This document shows, in pieces, positions 39,250 through 48,904 of a stretch of 64,000 bases of DNA. The notes beneath the pieces are model-generated. The model had not been told where the DNA came from, did not search any database, and saw only the letters and a list, made by a program, of their open reading frames with translations. Location: the NCBI GenBank assembly GCA_963575745.1, contig CAUYUJ010021685.1:1-64000 (forward strand), read 5' to 3'. This DNA is from Prorocentrum cordatum. Taxonomy: Eukaryota; Sar; Dinophyceae; Prorocentrales; Prorocentraceae. How positions within the stretch are numbered: the stretch's first letter is position 1; every line of letters starts with the position of its first letter. Position numbers and translations under genes: made by a program.

Positions 39250-39537
39250 CGTTCGGTGGCAAAAAGAACAGCAGAAGAGCCCCACAGGGGGAACGGGGAG
39301 CCCTAGACCGCCTTGTCTGGCAGCCGTTTCGATTGTTACTTCCTCGTAATTTATACAGGAGCCGGGATCCTGCCTCAATGTTGGTTACGTTTTTTGTTTG
39401 GACGGCCACGGTGTTTCGTAACATGTTGCCGGCGTGGGGCCAAGCATTGATATTTGTGTATGTGTATAGATATATAGTGTGCCATGTATGTAGAGTAACA
39501 CATGTGGCGCAGTCAATATGGTGCAATCTATGCGGGG

Positions 39538-40030
39538 CAATTCACCGTGTTGACCTTGAAGTTGTCAATTTTACTGCTCGCGCAACCTTCCCAGCCACCC
39601 ACCCGCAACTTGGTTTGAAAAACCCTTGCGGCGGCGATTGCGATGTCTGCTCGGCGCTGTCTGGCGCATCGCTGCGGCCGCGCCAGCCCGCGCATGCTCG
39701 CGCACGCAGCGGCCAGCTAGTTTGGCGCGACCGACGCGGCCGCAGTGACGCTGACCGTTGGGCATTTCCCAGCGGACACCCCAGTGTGAGTCGGCGTCTT
39801 GGGCGGGCGCGGTATCATGGCAACGTCGGCAAGGGTAAACGCAATGATGCTGGTAGCGATGCTGGTGACGATGGTGACGACAACGACGGCAAGGCCAATG
39901 ACGGCGCCGATGTTGATCACGCCGACGACGATGACGGCGTCATCGCGTCGGTGATGAAGGTTTTGGGGGGAGTTCGACATGCGCGCGCGGCCGGCGCGCG
40001 AGAGTGGCCCGCGTGGTATTAATTGACGCG
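39538..40030 (+). repeat. Complex repeat H, copy 1 (about 500 bp)
   Basis: Shares, with 42225-42780 and 46728-47235, long runs including CGCAACTTG.TTTGAAAAACC, GCGGCCAGCTAGTTTG, CGACCGACGCGGCCGC, GACGATGACGGCGTC and an end with GTGCGGCGCGG. A truncated copy is at 40850-40965. No coding frame is conserved. Confidence 0.75.
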
Positions 40031-40104
40031 GATCGTGCCCCCCAGCAGGCGCGCAACGGCGTTCGAATGAATTCGACATGCGGCGCGGGAGAATTGTTTA
40101 ACAT

Positions 40105-40620
40105 AGTTGAATGAACATGTTGAACGTGTTGAACACTTCTTGCTTAATCGAGAATTTACACGAGCGCGAACGCAGGCTTCTATTGAACCTGACGTTGCAA
40201 AGCAGCGTGTGTGTTTTATTCGTTTTAGGGGCAGTCGATGTTGAAATCCCTGCGGGCCCTAAGATTTGCCAGGTATTTCGGCATGCGCGCGCGACAACGC
40301 GCGCGTGCGTAATCCGTCCCGTCTGTCGCACGAAAGTCTTTCGGCAACACTCGAGTAATCGCGTTCGAACGATTTCGACACGCGCGCGGGAATGTCCAGA
40401 TTTGTTGCCTGTTATGCAAAAATTGAAACCGATGGCCTTCTATTCGCAAGAGCGTGAGCTCCGGTTTTTCGGGGGATATTCTTGATGCGAAACCATATGT
40501 TTTGTATGTTTTCGGGACACTCGGTTTTGAAACCCGTACGACACCGAAGGGTCTTGAAGGATTGGCGTGCACGTCGTCTTGCTTTGTGTTGGGGATTCAT
40601 GAGCACGAATGATTTGTGAT
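40105..40620 (+). repeat. Complex repeat K, copy 1, with GCGCGCGxGACxxCGCGCG palindromic core
   Basis: Contains GGCATGCGCGCGCGACAACG then CGCGCGTGCGT and a second half around AATCGCGTTCGAACGATTTC. Other copies are at 41545-42015, 42795-43325 and 47150-47490. Confidence 0.7.
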
Positions 40621-41024
40621 AGACGGGTGCGCGCGCATTTTATGTGTTGCCGAGCGTGAGTGGGTGGCGATATCAGCTTGCCGGGGATGGTACGATTGCA
40701 TACCGATTTCCTATTGGACGATTGGGCAGAATCATACATACATGGCAATACGAAGCGGAGTACCGTGAAGTCCGGGAGGGGGTCGATCTTGCTCTTGCTG
40801 TAGAGGGGAGAACCGATGTGGCAAAATCTATGTGGTGCTATCCACTTTGACCGTCTTGAAATTGTCCTCTCCACTGCTTTTGTAAACATCCCACCCACCC
40901 ACCCGCAATTTGGTTTGCAAAACCCATGCGGGACCGAGCCCAGATATCGCTCCGGGGTCGTCTTGGAGCCTTCGGGGGCGCCTCGAAAGCGCCCCAAGAA
41001 GGCCGGAGAAGCAAGACGGCCAAC
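40621..41024. repeat. Spacer with a truncated copy of repeat H (40850-40965)
   Basis: 40850-40965 matches the left end of repeat H (CCACCCACCCGCAATTTGGT). The rest is a phrase (GTGGGTGGCGATAT...ATTGGACGATTGGGCAGAATC) that recurs, diverged, near 42065 and 43370. Confidence 0.6.
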
Positions 41025-41530
41025 GACAACGACGACGACGACGACGGCGGCGACGACGACGACGCCGACGTCGACGACGAAGACGACGCCGACGCCGACG
41101 ACGACGAAGAAGACGACGAGGAAGTCGCCAACGAAGACGATGACGGGGGAGGAGGGAGGACGACGACGGCGACAACGACGACAACGACGACAATGAGGGA
41201 GGAGGGAGGACGGCGACGACGCGAACAACGAAGAAGGAGGAACGACGGCGACGCCGACGACGACGACGAGGGAGGAGGGAAGACGACGACGAGACGACGA
41301 CGACGACGACGACGACGGCGACGAAATAGGAGGGACGACGACGAGACGCCGACGACGGACGACGACGACGACGAGGGAGGAGGAGGAAGGACGACCACGG
41401 CGACAACGACGACGGAACCGACCACGACGCCAAAGAGGATGACGACGACGACGAACACGAGGAAAGACAGAGGACAACGTAGGCGACGACGACGACGACG
41501 CGGGAGGAGGGAGGACGGCGACGACGACGA
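41025..41530. repeat. (GAC)n-rich tract with GGAGGAGG blocks
   Basis: About 500 bp of GAC with periodic GAGGGAGGAGGGA blocks about 60-100 bp apart. Poly-Arg, Asp, Thr and Ser frames are artefacts. Confidence 0.9.
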
Positions 41531-41544
41531 CGCCGCAAGAGCGC

Positions 41545-42015
41545 GCTCGCGCACGCTTTTGTTGAACATCCGTGTTGCGAAACCTTATATGTTTGCAGTT
41601 TTTTTTGGACGCGCGATTTTGAAATCTTTCCGAAACCGATGGGTTTTGAAGGATTTCGGCGTACGCGCGCGACGACGCGCGCGTCTGCACTTCGTTTCAT
41701 TTTCTGCGGAGGATTCTCGCGACGGCTCACGCGCAAGGGCGTTCGACAGATTTCGACATGCGCGCGCGACGCCCGTTCGGTAGCATGTTGTGAAAATGTG
41801 GAAAAACCAGTGGTTTTCTTGAAATTTCGCATGAGCTCTCGCGTAAGCTTTTTTAGCAAATCGGTGTTGCGAAGCCCTGTGTTTTTGCATGTTGGGAAAC
41901 TCGATTGCGAAGTCCTTCCGGCACCGAAGGTTTTTGAAGGATTTCCGCATGCGCGCGCGACGACGCGCGCGCGTGCACTTCGTCCTGTTTTTTGCAAGGG
42001 ATTCGTGGACAAGTG
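41545..42015 (+). repeat. Complex repeat K, copies 2 and 3 in tandem
   Basis: Two successive units, each with a GAAATCxTTCCG..ACCGA.GG.TTTTGAAGGATTTC phrase followed by GCGCGCGACGACGCGCGCG, at about 41660 and 41945. Confidence 0.75.
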
Positions 42016-42224
42016 CTATGTTAGAACAAACAATGTCACCGCATCGTGCTTTTTTTTGTGCAAGGGAACCTCAGGGGGGTGGTACCGGTTGGCCTGGGAC
42101 ATTGCGATTTCATATTTAGGATGGACAGGTGGTCGTAATCATATGTGATTCACATACCCGAAAGGGGGGGCGATAACCCCGGGGGGGGGTAGAGTCTATT
42201 TTGTTTTGAGAAAAGAGAATTGAT

Positions 42225-42785
42225 TCATTTTGCCGAACTTGAAGTTGTCAACTCCACTGCTCGCGCAACCATCCCAGCCACCCGCCCGCAACTTGATTTG
42301 AAAAACCTCTTGCGGCGGCGATTGCGATGAGTGCATGGCGTTAGCTGGTGCATCTCGGCGGTTGCGCCAGCCCGCGCATACTCGCTCGCGCAGCGGCCAG
42401 CTAGTTTGCCGCGACCGACGCGGCCGCGGTGGCGCTGACCGTTGGGCGCGTCCCAGCGGGCACCTCAGCGCGAGTCGGCGAGTTGAGCGGGCGCGGAATC
42501 ATGACAACGTCGACAACGGTAGACACGATGATGCTAGTAACCGTGCTGGCGACGATGATGACAGCGGCGACGGCACGGCCAGAGACGGCGCCGATGTTGA
42601 TCACGCCGACGACGATGACGGCGTCTTCGCGTCGGCGGTGCCAGTTTTAGATGGAGTTCGACGTGCGCGTGCGGCCGGCGCGCAAGAGTGGCCCGCATGG
42701 TATTCATATTTGGCGCGGGCCTTTCCCCCCCAGCACGCGCGCAAGGGCGTCCGAATGATTTTGACATGCGGCGCGGGTAGTTCGT
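42225..42785 (+). repeat. Complex repeat H, copy 2
   Basis: Closest relative of copy 1, in the same order and orientation, and also followed by repeat K. Confidence 0.75.
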
Positions 42786-42794
42786 CTGGCAAAA

Positions 42795-43330
42795 TTCAAT
42801 GAACATGGTCACCAACCGATGGTTTCCGCAAGAATTCGCAAGAACGTGGTCGCCGTTGTTTGTTCCAACGGATGTTGCGAAACCGTGTGTGTTTATATGT
42901 TGGTGGGGTACTCGATTTTGAAATCCTTACGACATCGAGTGTTCCCGAAGGGTGGTGGCGTGCGCGCGCGACGGCGAGCGCGCATGCGCTTAGGTTTTTG
43001 CTGCAGCGGGTTCTCACGACAGCACGCGCGCAAGGGCGTTCGAACAATTTCGACGTGCGCGTGCGAAACCCGTGTGGTAGCATTTGATGAAAACAAAAGA
43101 CATCTTGTTTAAAACAAAGAATTCGCAAATTCGCGCGCGCATGTTTTGGTTAACCCGCGTTGCGAAGCAATGTGTTTTACTTTGTGTTCAGGGCACTCGA
43201 TTGTGAAATTTTTACGAAGCCGAGAGTTGTTCAATGATTTGGGCATGCGCGCGCGACGACGCGCGCGTGCGCACTTCGTTGCATTTCTTGTAAGGGATCG
43301 TTTCAAACCGATGACTTGTGATGCACGGGC
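42795..43330 (+). repeat. Complex repeat K, copies 4 and 5 in tandem
   Basis: Palindromic cores at about 42960 (GCGCGCGCGACGGCGAGCGCGC) and 43245 (GCGCGCGCGACGACGCGCGCG, each written without flanks). Between them is GCGCAAGGGCGTTCGAACAA. Confidence 0.7.
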
Positions 43331-43617
43331 GCGCGCGCATCATAGTACTTGCTGCAGAGAAAAAAGTGGGGTCGATACCGTTTGGGCTGGCATGGCCTGG
43401 CTTTATATTTAGGGTGGACGATGGGGCAGAATCGTATGCAAATTGCACTACGAAAAGTGGGACCGATAATCCCGGGGGGTGTAGTATCTACTCTCTGTTT
43501 AAAGCGTATAATCTATGTTGCGTCGTATCTCTAGCTGTCTGCGGCTAGCCCCGCCGCGACACCTGTGCAACAGCGCAGCATGAATAATGCTGAACGCAGG
43601 AACTGCACAATTCCGAC
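43331..43617. other. No gene seen
   Basis: Contains one more copy of the ATTTAGG.TGGAC..TGG.C...ATC phrase found near 42115. No coding signal. Confidence 0.4.
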
Positions 43618-43970
43618 GAGTGGTTTGAATTGAGACGGGTCGCGAACTCAATTTCTTATTGGCCCACGCTGTCAAAAGGAGGTCGTCTTCACGCCCCGTT
43701 GCACTTCAGCGGGTGGTCTGAATAGTAGCGAGTCGTTAACTCTATCTCGTCTTCGTCCGAGTGTGCTGAAAGAGGTCGAGTTCACGCCTCGCTGCAGCGC
43801 AGTGGTGCGTCTGAACTGAAGAGGGTCGTAATCTCGACCTCGACCTGGTCCGCGCGGTAGGGGGGAGGTCGAGTTCACGTTCCGCGGCAGTTCAGTGAGT
43901 GGTTTGAATTGAGGTGGGTCATGATCTCGACCTCGCGCTCGCCCGCGCGATATGGAGGAGGAGGAGAAGG
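43618..43970. repeat. Minisatellite, about 95-bp unit, about 4 copies
   Basis: Each unit has GGTCGAGTTCACGCC..., a CAGTTCAGTG..GTGGTTTGAAT block and a GGGTCGTAATCTCGACCTCG block. Confidence 0.8.
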
Positions 43971-43974
43971 AGGA

Positions 43975-44160
43975 TGAGCAGGAGGAGGAGAAGAAGGCCT
44001 CTTGAGGCCCTCTTGTTGGGGCCTCCTGGGAGCCTCTTGGGGGCCTTTGGGGGGCCTTTTTGGGTCTCTTTGGTGATCTTGGGGGCCTCGTAGGGCTTCT
44101 GGACCGTCCAAGAGGGCCTCTTGGCTTGTCTGACGCCGTCGGAGGCCGTTTTGGGGACCT
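43975..44160. repeat. CTTGGGGGCCTC-type minisatellite
   Basis: Repeats of GGCCTCTTGG, GGGGCCTTTGG and GGGCCTTTTTGG. The reverse complement resembles 28260-28530. Confidence 0.65.
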
Positions 44161-44876
44161 CCCCCGTTTTTTACTTTTCCATCAACAGCAACGACGCTTA
44201 CTAGTGACCTTCTGTGCGACGAGCTCTTTGCAACGGCGAGATGACCATGTCATGATGAACCCCTCCGGAACGTGGTGTGAATGCCAACAGTCATAGAAAC
44301 ATGATATGTTGATCCAGGTCAGGGTTCGAATTTCGAGTTGGAGGAAGAGGGAGGGCATGTAATAATGAGGAGTTGAGGGAGGTATGGAAAAGTGAATGGT
44401 GCGCGTCTGCACAAGAAGTTGCATCTGAAGAAGTAACCTGCTGAGCGAGTAACGAGATGAACGTGGCGAAAGTGATGCGAACGCTTCTGTGGGGGTCGCA
44501 TACTTTCACTGTGCTGGCCTCAAGCGGGACCCGCGGCCTAGCCTTTCAAGTGTCGCCAGTCGTCTACAGAAGTTTTCGCGAGCCGTCTGCAAGACGGGGT
44601 CCTCGATCTAGTCTGCTCGACAGAGCTGGCCGCCACTGAGCAAACAGCTGGCCGGGCGGCGGTCGAATAAAGCGGCTCGCCACAGCGGGCGAGTCGCAGT
44701 GGCACCAGCGCTTGCACCGACTCGCCTCTGGGTCAGGCGCCCGAGACAGAAGGTTCAACAAGGGCCACGATGCGCTGTGGAACGGGAACGCGAGGAGGAG
44801 GAGGAACAGCAGGCGAAGGAAGAGGAGGATGAGAGTGGAGAAGCCAGCCTTGAGGATGACCACTGTGCGAACCATG
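44161..44876 (+). other. No firm gene; short Glu-rich frame at 44755-44870
   Basis: 44755-44870 reads RCAVEREREEEEEQQAKEEE then DESGEASLEDDHCA, which could be a coding scrap. Without neighbours or a domain it is not called. Confidence 0.2.
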
Positions 44877-45076
44877 GAATCAGAGAAAGCTGCAACCCCC
44901 CCCAAAAAAAAAATGCGAAGCATGGACTCTCATGCGGGTTGGCGCTGTGCCGTCAGCGACGTCGGCACAGGGCGGCCCTGAATCAGAGAAAGCTGCAAAC
45001 AAAAAAAATATGCGAAACATGGACTCTCATGCTGGTTGGCGCTGTGCCGTCAGCGACGTCGGCACGGGGCGGCCCT
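44877..45076. repeat. Tandem duplication, about 100 bp
   Basis: 44877-44980 and 44981-45076 are near-identical (GAATCAGAGAAAGCTGCAA ... GTCAGCGACGTCGGCAC). They differ mainly in the C/A run. Confidence 0.9.
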
Positions 45077-45144
45077 GCGCCGGAGTGGCCTCGGGTGTGT
45101 GGCTTTCGGTGCGGCCGCGCGTTCCTTCCTTCCGCCAATTCGTC

Positions 45145-45237
45145 CTCCTCCTCCTCCTCCTCCTCCTCCTCCTCCTCCTCTCTTCCTCCTCCTCCTCCCC
45201 TCCTCCTCCTCTCCTCCTCCTGCTCCTCCTCCTCCTC
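45145..45237. repeat. (CCT)n tract next to the minus-strand RNase H remnant
   Basis: CCT microsatellite on +. On the minus strand it is a GGA tract lying about 35 bp after the stop of the retroelement remnant. Confidence 0.95.
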
Positions 45238-45270
45238 TGAACAGTGTTGCACACGGCGTCGGCATCGGCT

Positions 45271-46033
45271 TCAACTCTCGGCGAAACCGTGGGTGGCTTC
45301 ACGCGCGCGCGCGCGACAGGCAGGCATACGGCGCAGCTCTCGCAACCTCCGGAGGGCCGTCTCGAAGAGAGGGCGCAGCGGAGGAGCTCGACACCGCCGC
45401 TGGCAGTTGGCCTGACGAGCAAGCAGCAGCGAGTCGCCGTGAAAACGCGCATGCCGGACCGGGTGCAAAAAATTGTGCTGAAGATTGTCCAACAAGCCCG
45501 CGTATTCCGCAACATCGTCCGTGGTGTGGCCAAGTTGCCCTCTGCGGAAGAGCCGCCATTCGTCGGCAGCCTTCGGCGTAACGAACACAACCGAATGAAG
45601 ATAGGCTCACTTCTGCTGTGCCCTGACATCGGCTCGCTCCGTCCGACGCGTAGACGACCCACCCATCAGCGCAGACGGGAGGTCTCGCGCGCAGGGAGCG
45701 CCGCTCGGCGCGCGTATTCTCAGCCGGGGACCCCGTTATCCACGGGTCCTCGCTCAGACGCCGAGCGCGGCGTATCATGTCTTCAAGGTTGTATGCAGCA
45801 ACGCCAGTTTGTAGCAAGTGCCTGCGAAGTCGCACCCGCGCTCGTGCACGCAAGGGAGATCGGCATCTGCCCGTCGCTGGCAACACCGCCCTGCAGCCAA
45901 CAGTCAGTTGCGCGAGCTCTGAGGGGAGCCCCCTGCGAACGGAAAGTAAAACGCCGCACTCATCCCAGTGGCCTGCGCAATCGCCGTGCTCAGCTTCGCA
46001 GAAAGGACATGGTTGAACTGGCTGCCCCAACAC
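45271..46033 (-). pseudogene. Retroelement C-terminal remnant: zinc knuckle and RNase H
   Basis: Reading the minus strand from 46033, a CPFCEAEHGDCAGHWDEC knuckle (about 46010-45957) is followed by helical sequence, then VVYASDGASRCQG, the first RNase H strand with its DG. Near 45590 the frame shifts and continues as GQLGHTTDDVAEYAGLLDNL, the TNNxAEY-type motif of RNase H, then ARFHGDSLLLARQ and a REATHGFAES end. This RNase H type differs from the LINE A/B type, so it comes from another family. No reverse transcriptase remains. Its 3' end also abuts a CCT/GGA tract. Confidence 0.65.
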
Positions 46034-46164
46034 CGGCGGGAAGCCAGCGTGAGGTCAGTTCGCCGTCACGCAGCTGCCGGATGAGCGAGACGCGATGTTC
46101 TGCAGGCGCAAACAAGGGCATGTGACGCAAGCTCCGCTCAATCGGTGCCCGAGGTCGTTTCGGT

Positions 46165-46530
46165 GCGCTGCTGATGCGTCTTAGGGCCGTCTTGGGACCC
46201 TCTTGGGAGGCTCTTGCGCGATCTTGGGGTCCTCTTTGGCCGACTCGGTGCCCTCTTGGGCGTCATAGGCTGTCTTGGAGTCATATTGGAGGCCTCTTGG
46301 GCCGTCCTGGGCGGTCGGAAGCCCAAACAGGCGAACAAATCAAACCCTCAAAAACCAAACGAAGATCTATGGTTTTTGCTTCCTCGAGCTCTCTTGGAGA
46401 GCCTTTCGGAGCCTTCTTGGGCCGTCTTCAGAGATCCTCTTGAGCCGTCTTGGACCATCTGAAGCCGTTTTGGTGTCGTCTTGGTTATCTGAGCAGCCGT
46501 CCTGGAGGCCAGACTGGCCGCTTGGAGGCC
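46165..46530. repeat. CTTGGGxxCTCTTGG-type minisatellite
   Basis: Repeats of CTCTTGGGA, GCCGTCTTGGA and GAGCCTTTCGG with a period near 25-30. Same low-order family as 43975-44160. Confidence 0.6.
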
Positions 46531-46727
46531 GAAAGACCGCTGGAGATCAATTTCAGAGGGGGCGATTTTCGAGTGCTCCGTGCTACGACGGGGGGGGTCG
46601 GCCCTAGAAAACGAAAGAATCTTCCCAGACAACAGCAAGCATCTAACACACCCACTGGGCACAAGGCCCAGTGTCGAATGTCGCGCAATCTATGTTACGC
46701 GGTGCAATCTATGCTGTCCAACTTACG

Positions 46728-47235
46728 TACCCGCAATCTAGTATGCAACACCCATGCGGCAGCGATTGCGATGGCTGGTCGACGTTGGCTGGCGCATCGC
46801 TACGGCCGCGCGCTGGCGCGCGCGGGCTCGCGCGCAGAGCAGCCAGCTAGTCTGGCGCGACCGACGCAACAGCGGTGGCGCTGACCGCTGGGGACTTCCC
46901 AGCGCGTCGCGCAGGCCGCTCTGACGCGTGGGCACTTCAATGCGAGTCGGTGGGTCGGACGGGCGCGATATCATGGCGACGTCGACAACCGATGGCACGA
47001 TGATAATACAGCAGCAATGCTGGTGACGATGGTGACATGACGACGGCTGGCCAATGCTGGCGCCGATGCTGGTGACGACGTTGATGAAGATCCTGTTATC
47101 CTCGTGTCGGTGATGAAGTTTTTTGGGGATGAGTTTGAAATGCGCGCGCGGCCGACTCGCGCGAGTGGCCCGACACGGATCGTCCTCCCCCACCCCAGCA
47201 CGCGCGCAAAGGCGTTCGAATAATTCTGGCATGCG
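46728..47235 (+). repeat. Complex repeat H, copy 3
   Basis: GTACCCGCAATCTAGTATGC, GCAGCCAGCTAGTCTG and CGACCGACGCAACAGCGGTG match the order of copies 1 and 2. Most diverged of the three. Confidence 0.65.
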
Positions 47236-47490
47236 CGCGCGAGAGGCCCGTTTGGTCAAATTTGTTGAACATGTGTGGAACATAGTTCGCTTTTTCATTA
47301 AACGAATTCTCCAAACTAAAAAGCAAGACGCAGCAAGAGCGCGCGTGCATAGGTGTTTGAAAACCACGTTGCAGAACCATGTGTGTTATATGTGCTCGGG
47401 ACATTTTATTCCAACTTCCATACGGAATATCTGGCTTTTTTATGCTTCAGGCATGCGCGCGCGACGACGCGCGCGACTGCACTTCGTCCA
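47236..47490 (+). repeat. Complex repeat K, copy 6
   Basis: Ends with GGCATGCGCGCGCGACGACG then CGCGCGACTGCACTTCGTCC. Follows repeat H as in the two earlier H-K pairs. Confidence 0.65.
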
Positions 47491-47607
47491 GTCCCGATGA
47501 TTCCGGGGTAGAGAGTGGTACATCCTGATTTTTCAGACGAAGAAAGTAGAAACGATGTGGTGCAACCCATGTGGCGCAAACTACGTGGTGCAACTCTGGA
47601 AGGCCGC

Positions 47608-47822
47608 GGCGAGGCGTCGACGGGGCGGCGATGACGAAAATATAGCCGCCAGGCCGACAGCCAGACCCGGACGACGGGCGGCGACGAGGCGGCGACGGGG
47701 CGGCGACGGCGACAACATAGCCGCCAGACCGACAAGCAGGCCCAGATGGCGGGCGGCGACGAGGCGGCGACGGGGGGGCGACGGCGACAACATAGCCATC
47801 AGAGCGACAATCAGGCCCACTT
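47608..47822. repeat. Minisatellite, 75-bp unit, 3 copies
   Basis: Each unit carries GAGGCGxCGACGGGGCGGCGA, then AACATAGCC..CAG..CGACA. 75 is a multiple of three, so one frame stays open across it; this is not taken as coding. Confidence 0.85.
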
Positions 47823-48070
47823 AGAAAAGAGGTAATAGTCCCTAATCGCAAGCAGTGTTTGGGGAACGTGCGCTAAGGTGCACATGGCCGTGCTCTCGCC
47901 TTGTTGCCGGCTGCATGTTCGGTCCGGACGGCCCCGATCCGTTGCAAAATAACGCGTTCAGGTGCACACGGTCGTGCTCTCACCCCTGTCCCGGCTGTCC
48001 TCCCACCCTCCCTCCCCCTCACCTTTGCTGCTGTGAGGGGGCCCTGCTAGGGCAGTGCGGCGCTTTGCGC
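47823..48070. repeat. Two diverged copies of a roughly 95-bp unit
   Basis: AAGGTGCACATGGCCGTGCTCTCGCC (near 47877, in part) and CAGGTGCACACGGTCGTGCTCTC (near 47958, in part) start similar units. Confidence 0.55.
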
Positions 48071-48099
48071 TTCTGATTGCGGGCGGAGAACAACATCTC

Positions 48100-48250
48100 C
48101 GTTTCCGCAGCCTCGCAGACCAGGCCCTTGGGCCGCGACCCAGCGGATACGGGGCACTTTTTCGCGGATGCCCCGCGCGGAACGTATCTGTGCGACCGCG
48201 CATCCGCGGGATCGCGCCCCGGAGTCCAGACCGCGAGGACGCGGATACGG
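48100..48250 (+). repeat. Repeat with inverted counterpart at 52395-52490
   Basis: The reverse complement of about 48180-48245 (TCCGCGTCCTCGCGGTCTGG, then ACTCCGGGGCGCGATCCCGC) matches 52405-52490 nearly base for base. Confidence 0.75.
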
Positions 48251-48670
48251 ATATTTGTTTGGTATAGCCTAAACATAGTAATACGATGTTTGCGTCTGCA
48301 CCCAAGAGGCCACGCGCGCGCTGAGAATTCTCATAGTATATGCTCGGTGGCGGGCGCTCTCTGTCCACACCGCGCGGGAGCGACACATTACAGTATGCCT
48401 GCACTCTCTATTCGGGCCAGACGTGCGTCTCCAACAGAAGCCTTTGAGGATCGACGGAGTTGTCATCTCTCCCGCCGCCGGAAGGTCGGCGGAGGTAAAA
48501 CGAGGCCGCCTCCGCCGGCGGTAGCCGGCGGAAAGCGGCGGAAGCTCCGCGGAAGGCGGCGGAAGTAAACGATGTGTCCCCAAAAGATCAAAGCGTTCTT
48601 TGAGTTTAGGGTTTCAGAGATCGCCCACATAGTACCAGCACTAGTGTTCGCCGATCGCGATCTAAGGTTC
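48251..48670. other. No gene seen; CGGCGGAAG words at 48470-48565
   Basis: A short array of GGCGGAAG/GCCGGCGG words. No coding signal. Confidence 0.45.
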
Positions 48671-48773
48671 AGTCGGGCCTGTCCCTCCTCGACAGAAGGA
48701 ATATTCAAAAATAGTCTAAAAATACCATGGGGACGATTATTCTACTATTTTTGGATATTTGGGAATATTTATC
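48671..48773. repeat. MITE-like end motif with AT hairpin (best copy)
   Basis: AGTCGGGCCTGTCC at 48671-48684 is followed by GGAATATTCAAAAATAGT and, 20 bp later, CTACTATTTTTGGATATTTG then GGAATATTT. The two AT arms pair. Confidence 0.7.
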
Positions 48774-48904
48774 CCAACCATCCTGTGGTTTTGGATCGTC
48801 CTTTTGAAGAGACAGCGCCTCGCGTTCCTCATCTCCTCCTCTTCCCCCTCCCCTTCCTCCTCTCCCTCCTCCCATCCGCCTCGTCACCTCCCTGCGTTTC
48901 ACCC
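48774..48904 (+). repeat. Repeat family X, copy before the 77-bp satellite, plus CCT-rich run
   Basis: CCATCCTGTGGTTTTGGATC then GTCCTTTTGAAGAGACAG, a CCT-rich run and then the satellite. Same order as 36235-36403. Confidence 0.75.

Noticed and set aside
40440-42012. Minus-strand 390-416 codon Ser/Arg/Val-rich frames
   Set aside because: They are the antisense of the GAC tract and of K repeats.
44325-44345. tRNA B-box-like GGTTCGAATTTCG, and GTTCGAATCG on the minus strand near 8755
   Set aside because: No A box or cloverleaf arms could be matched at the right distance in either place.
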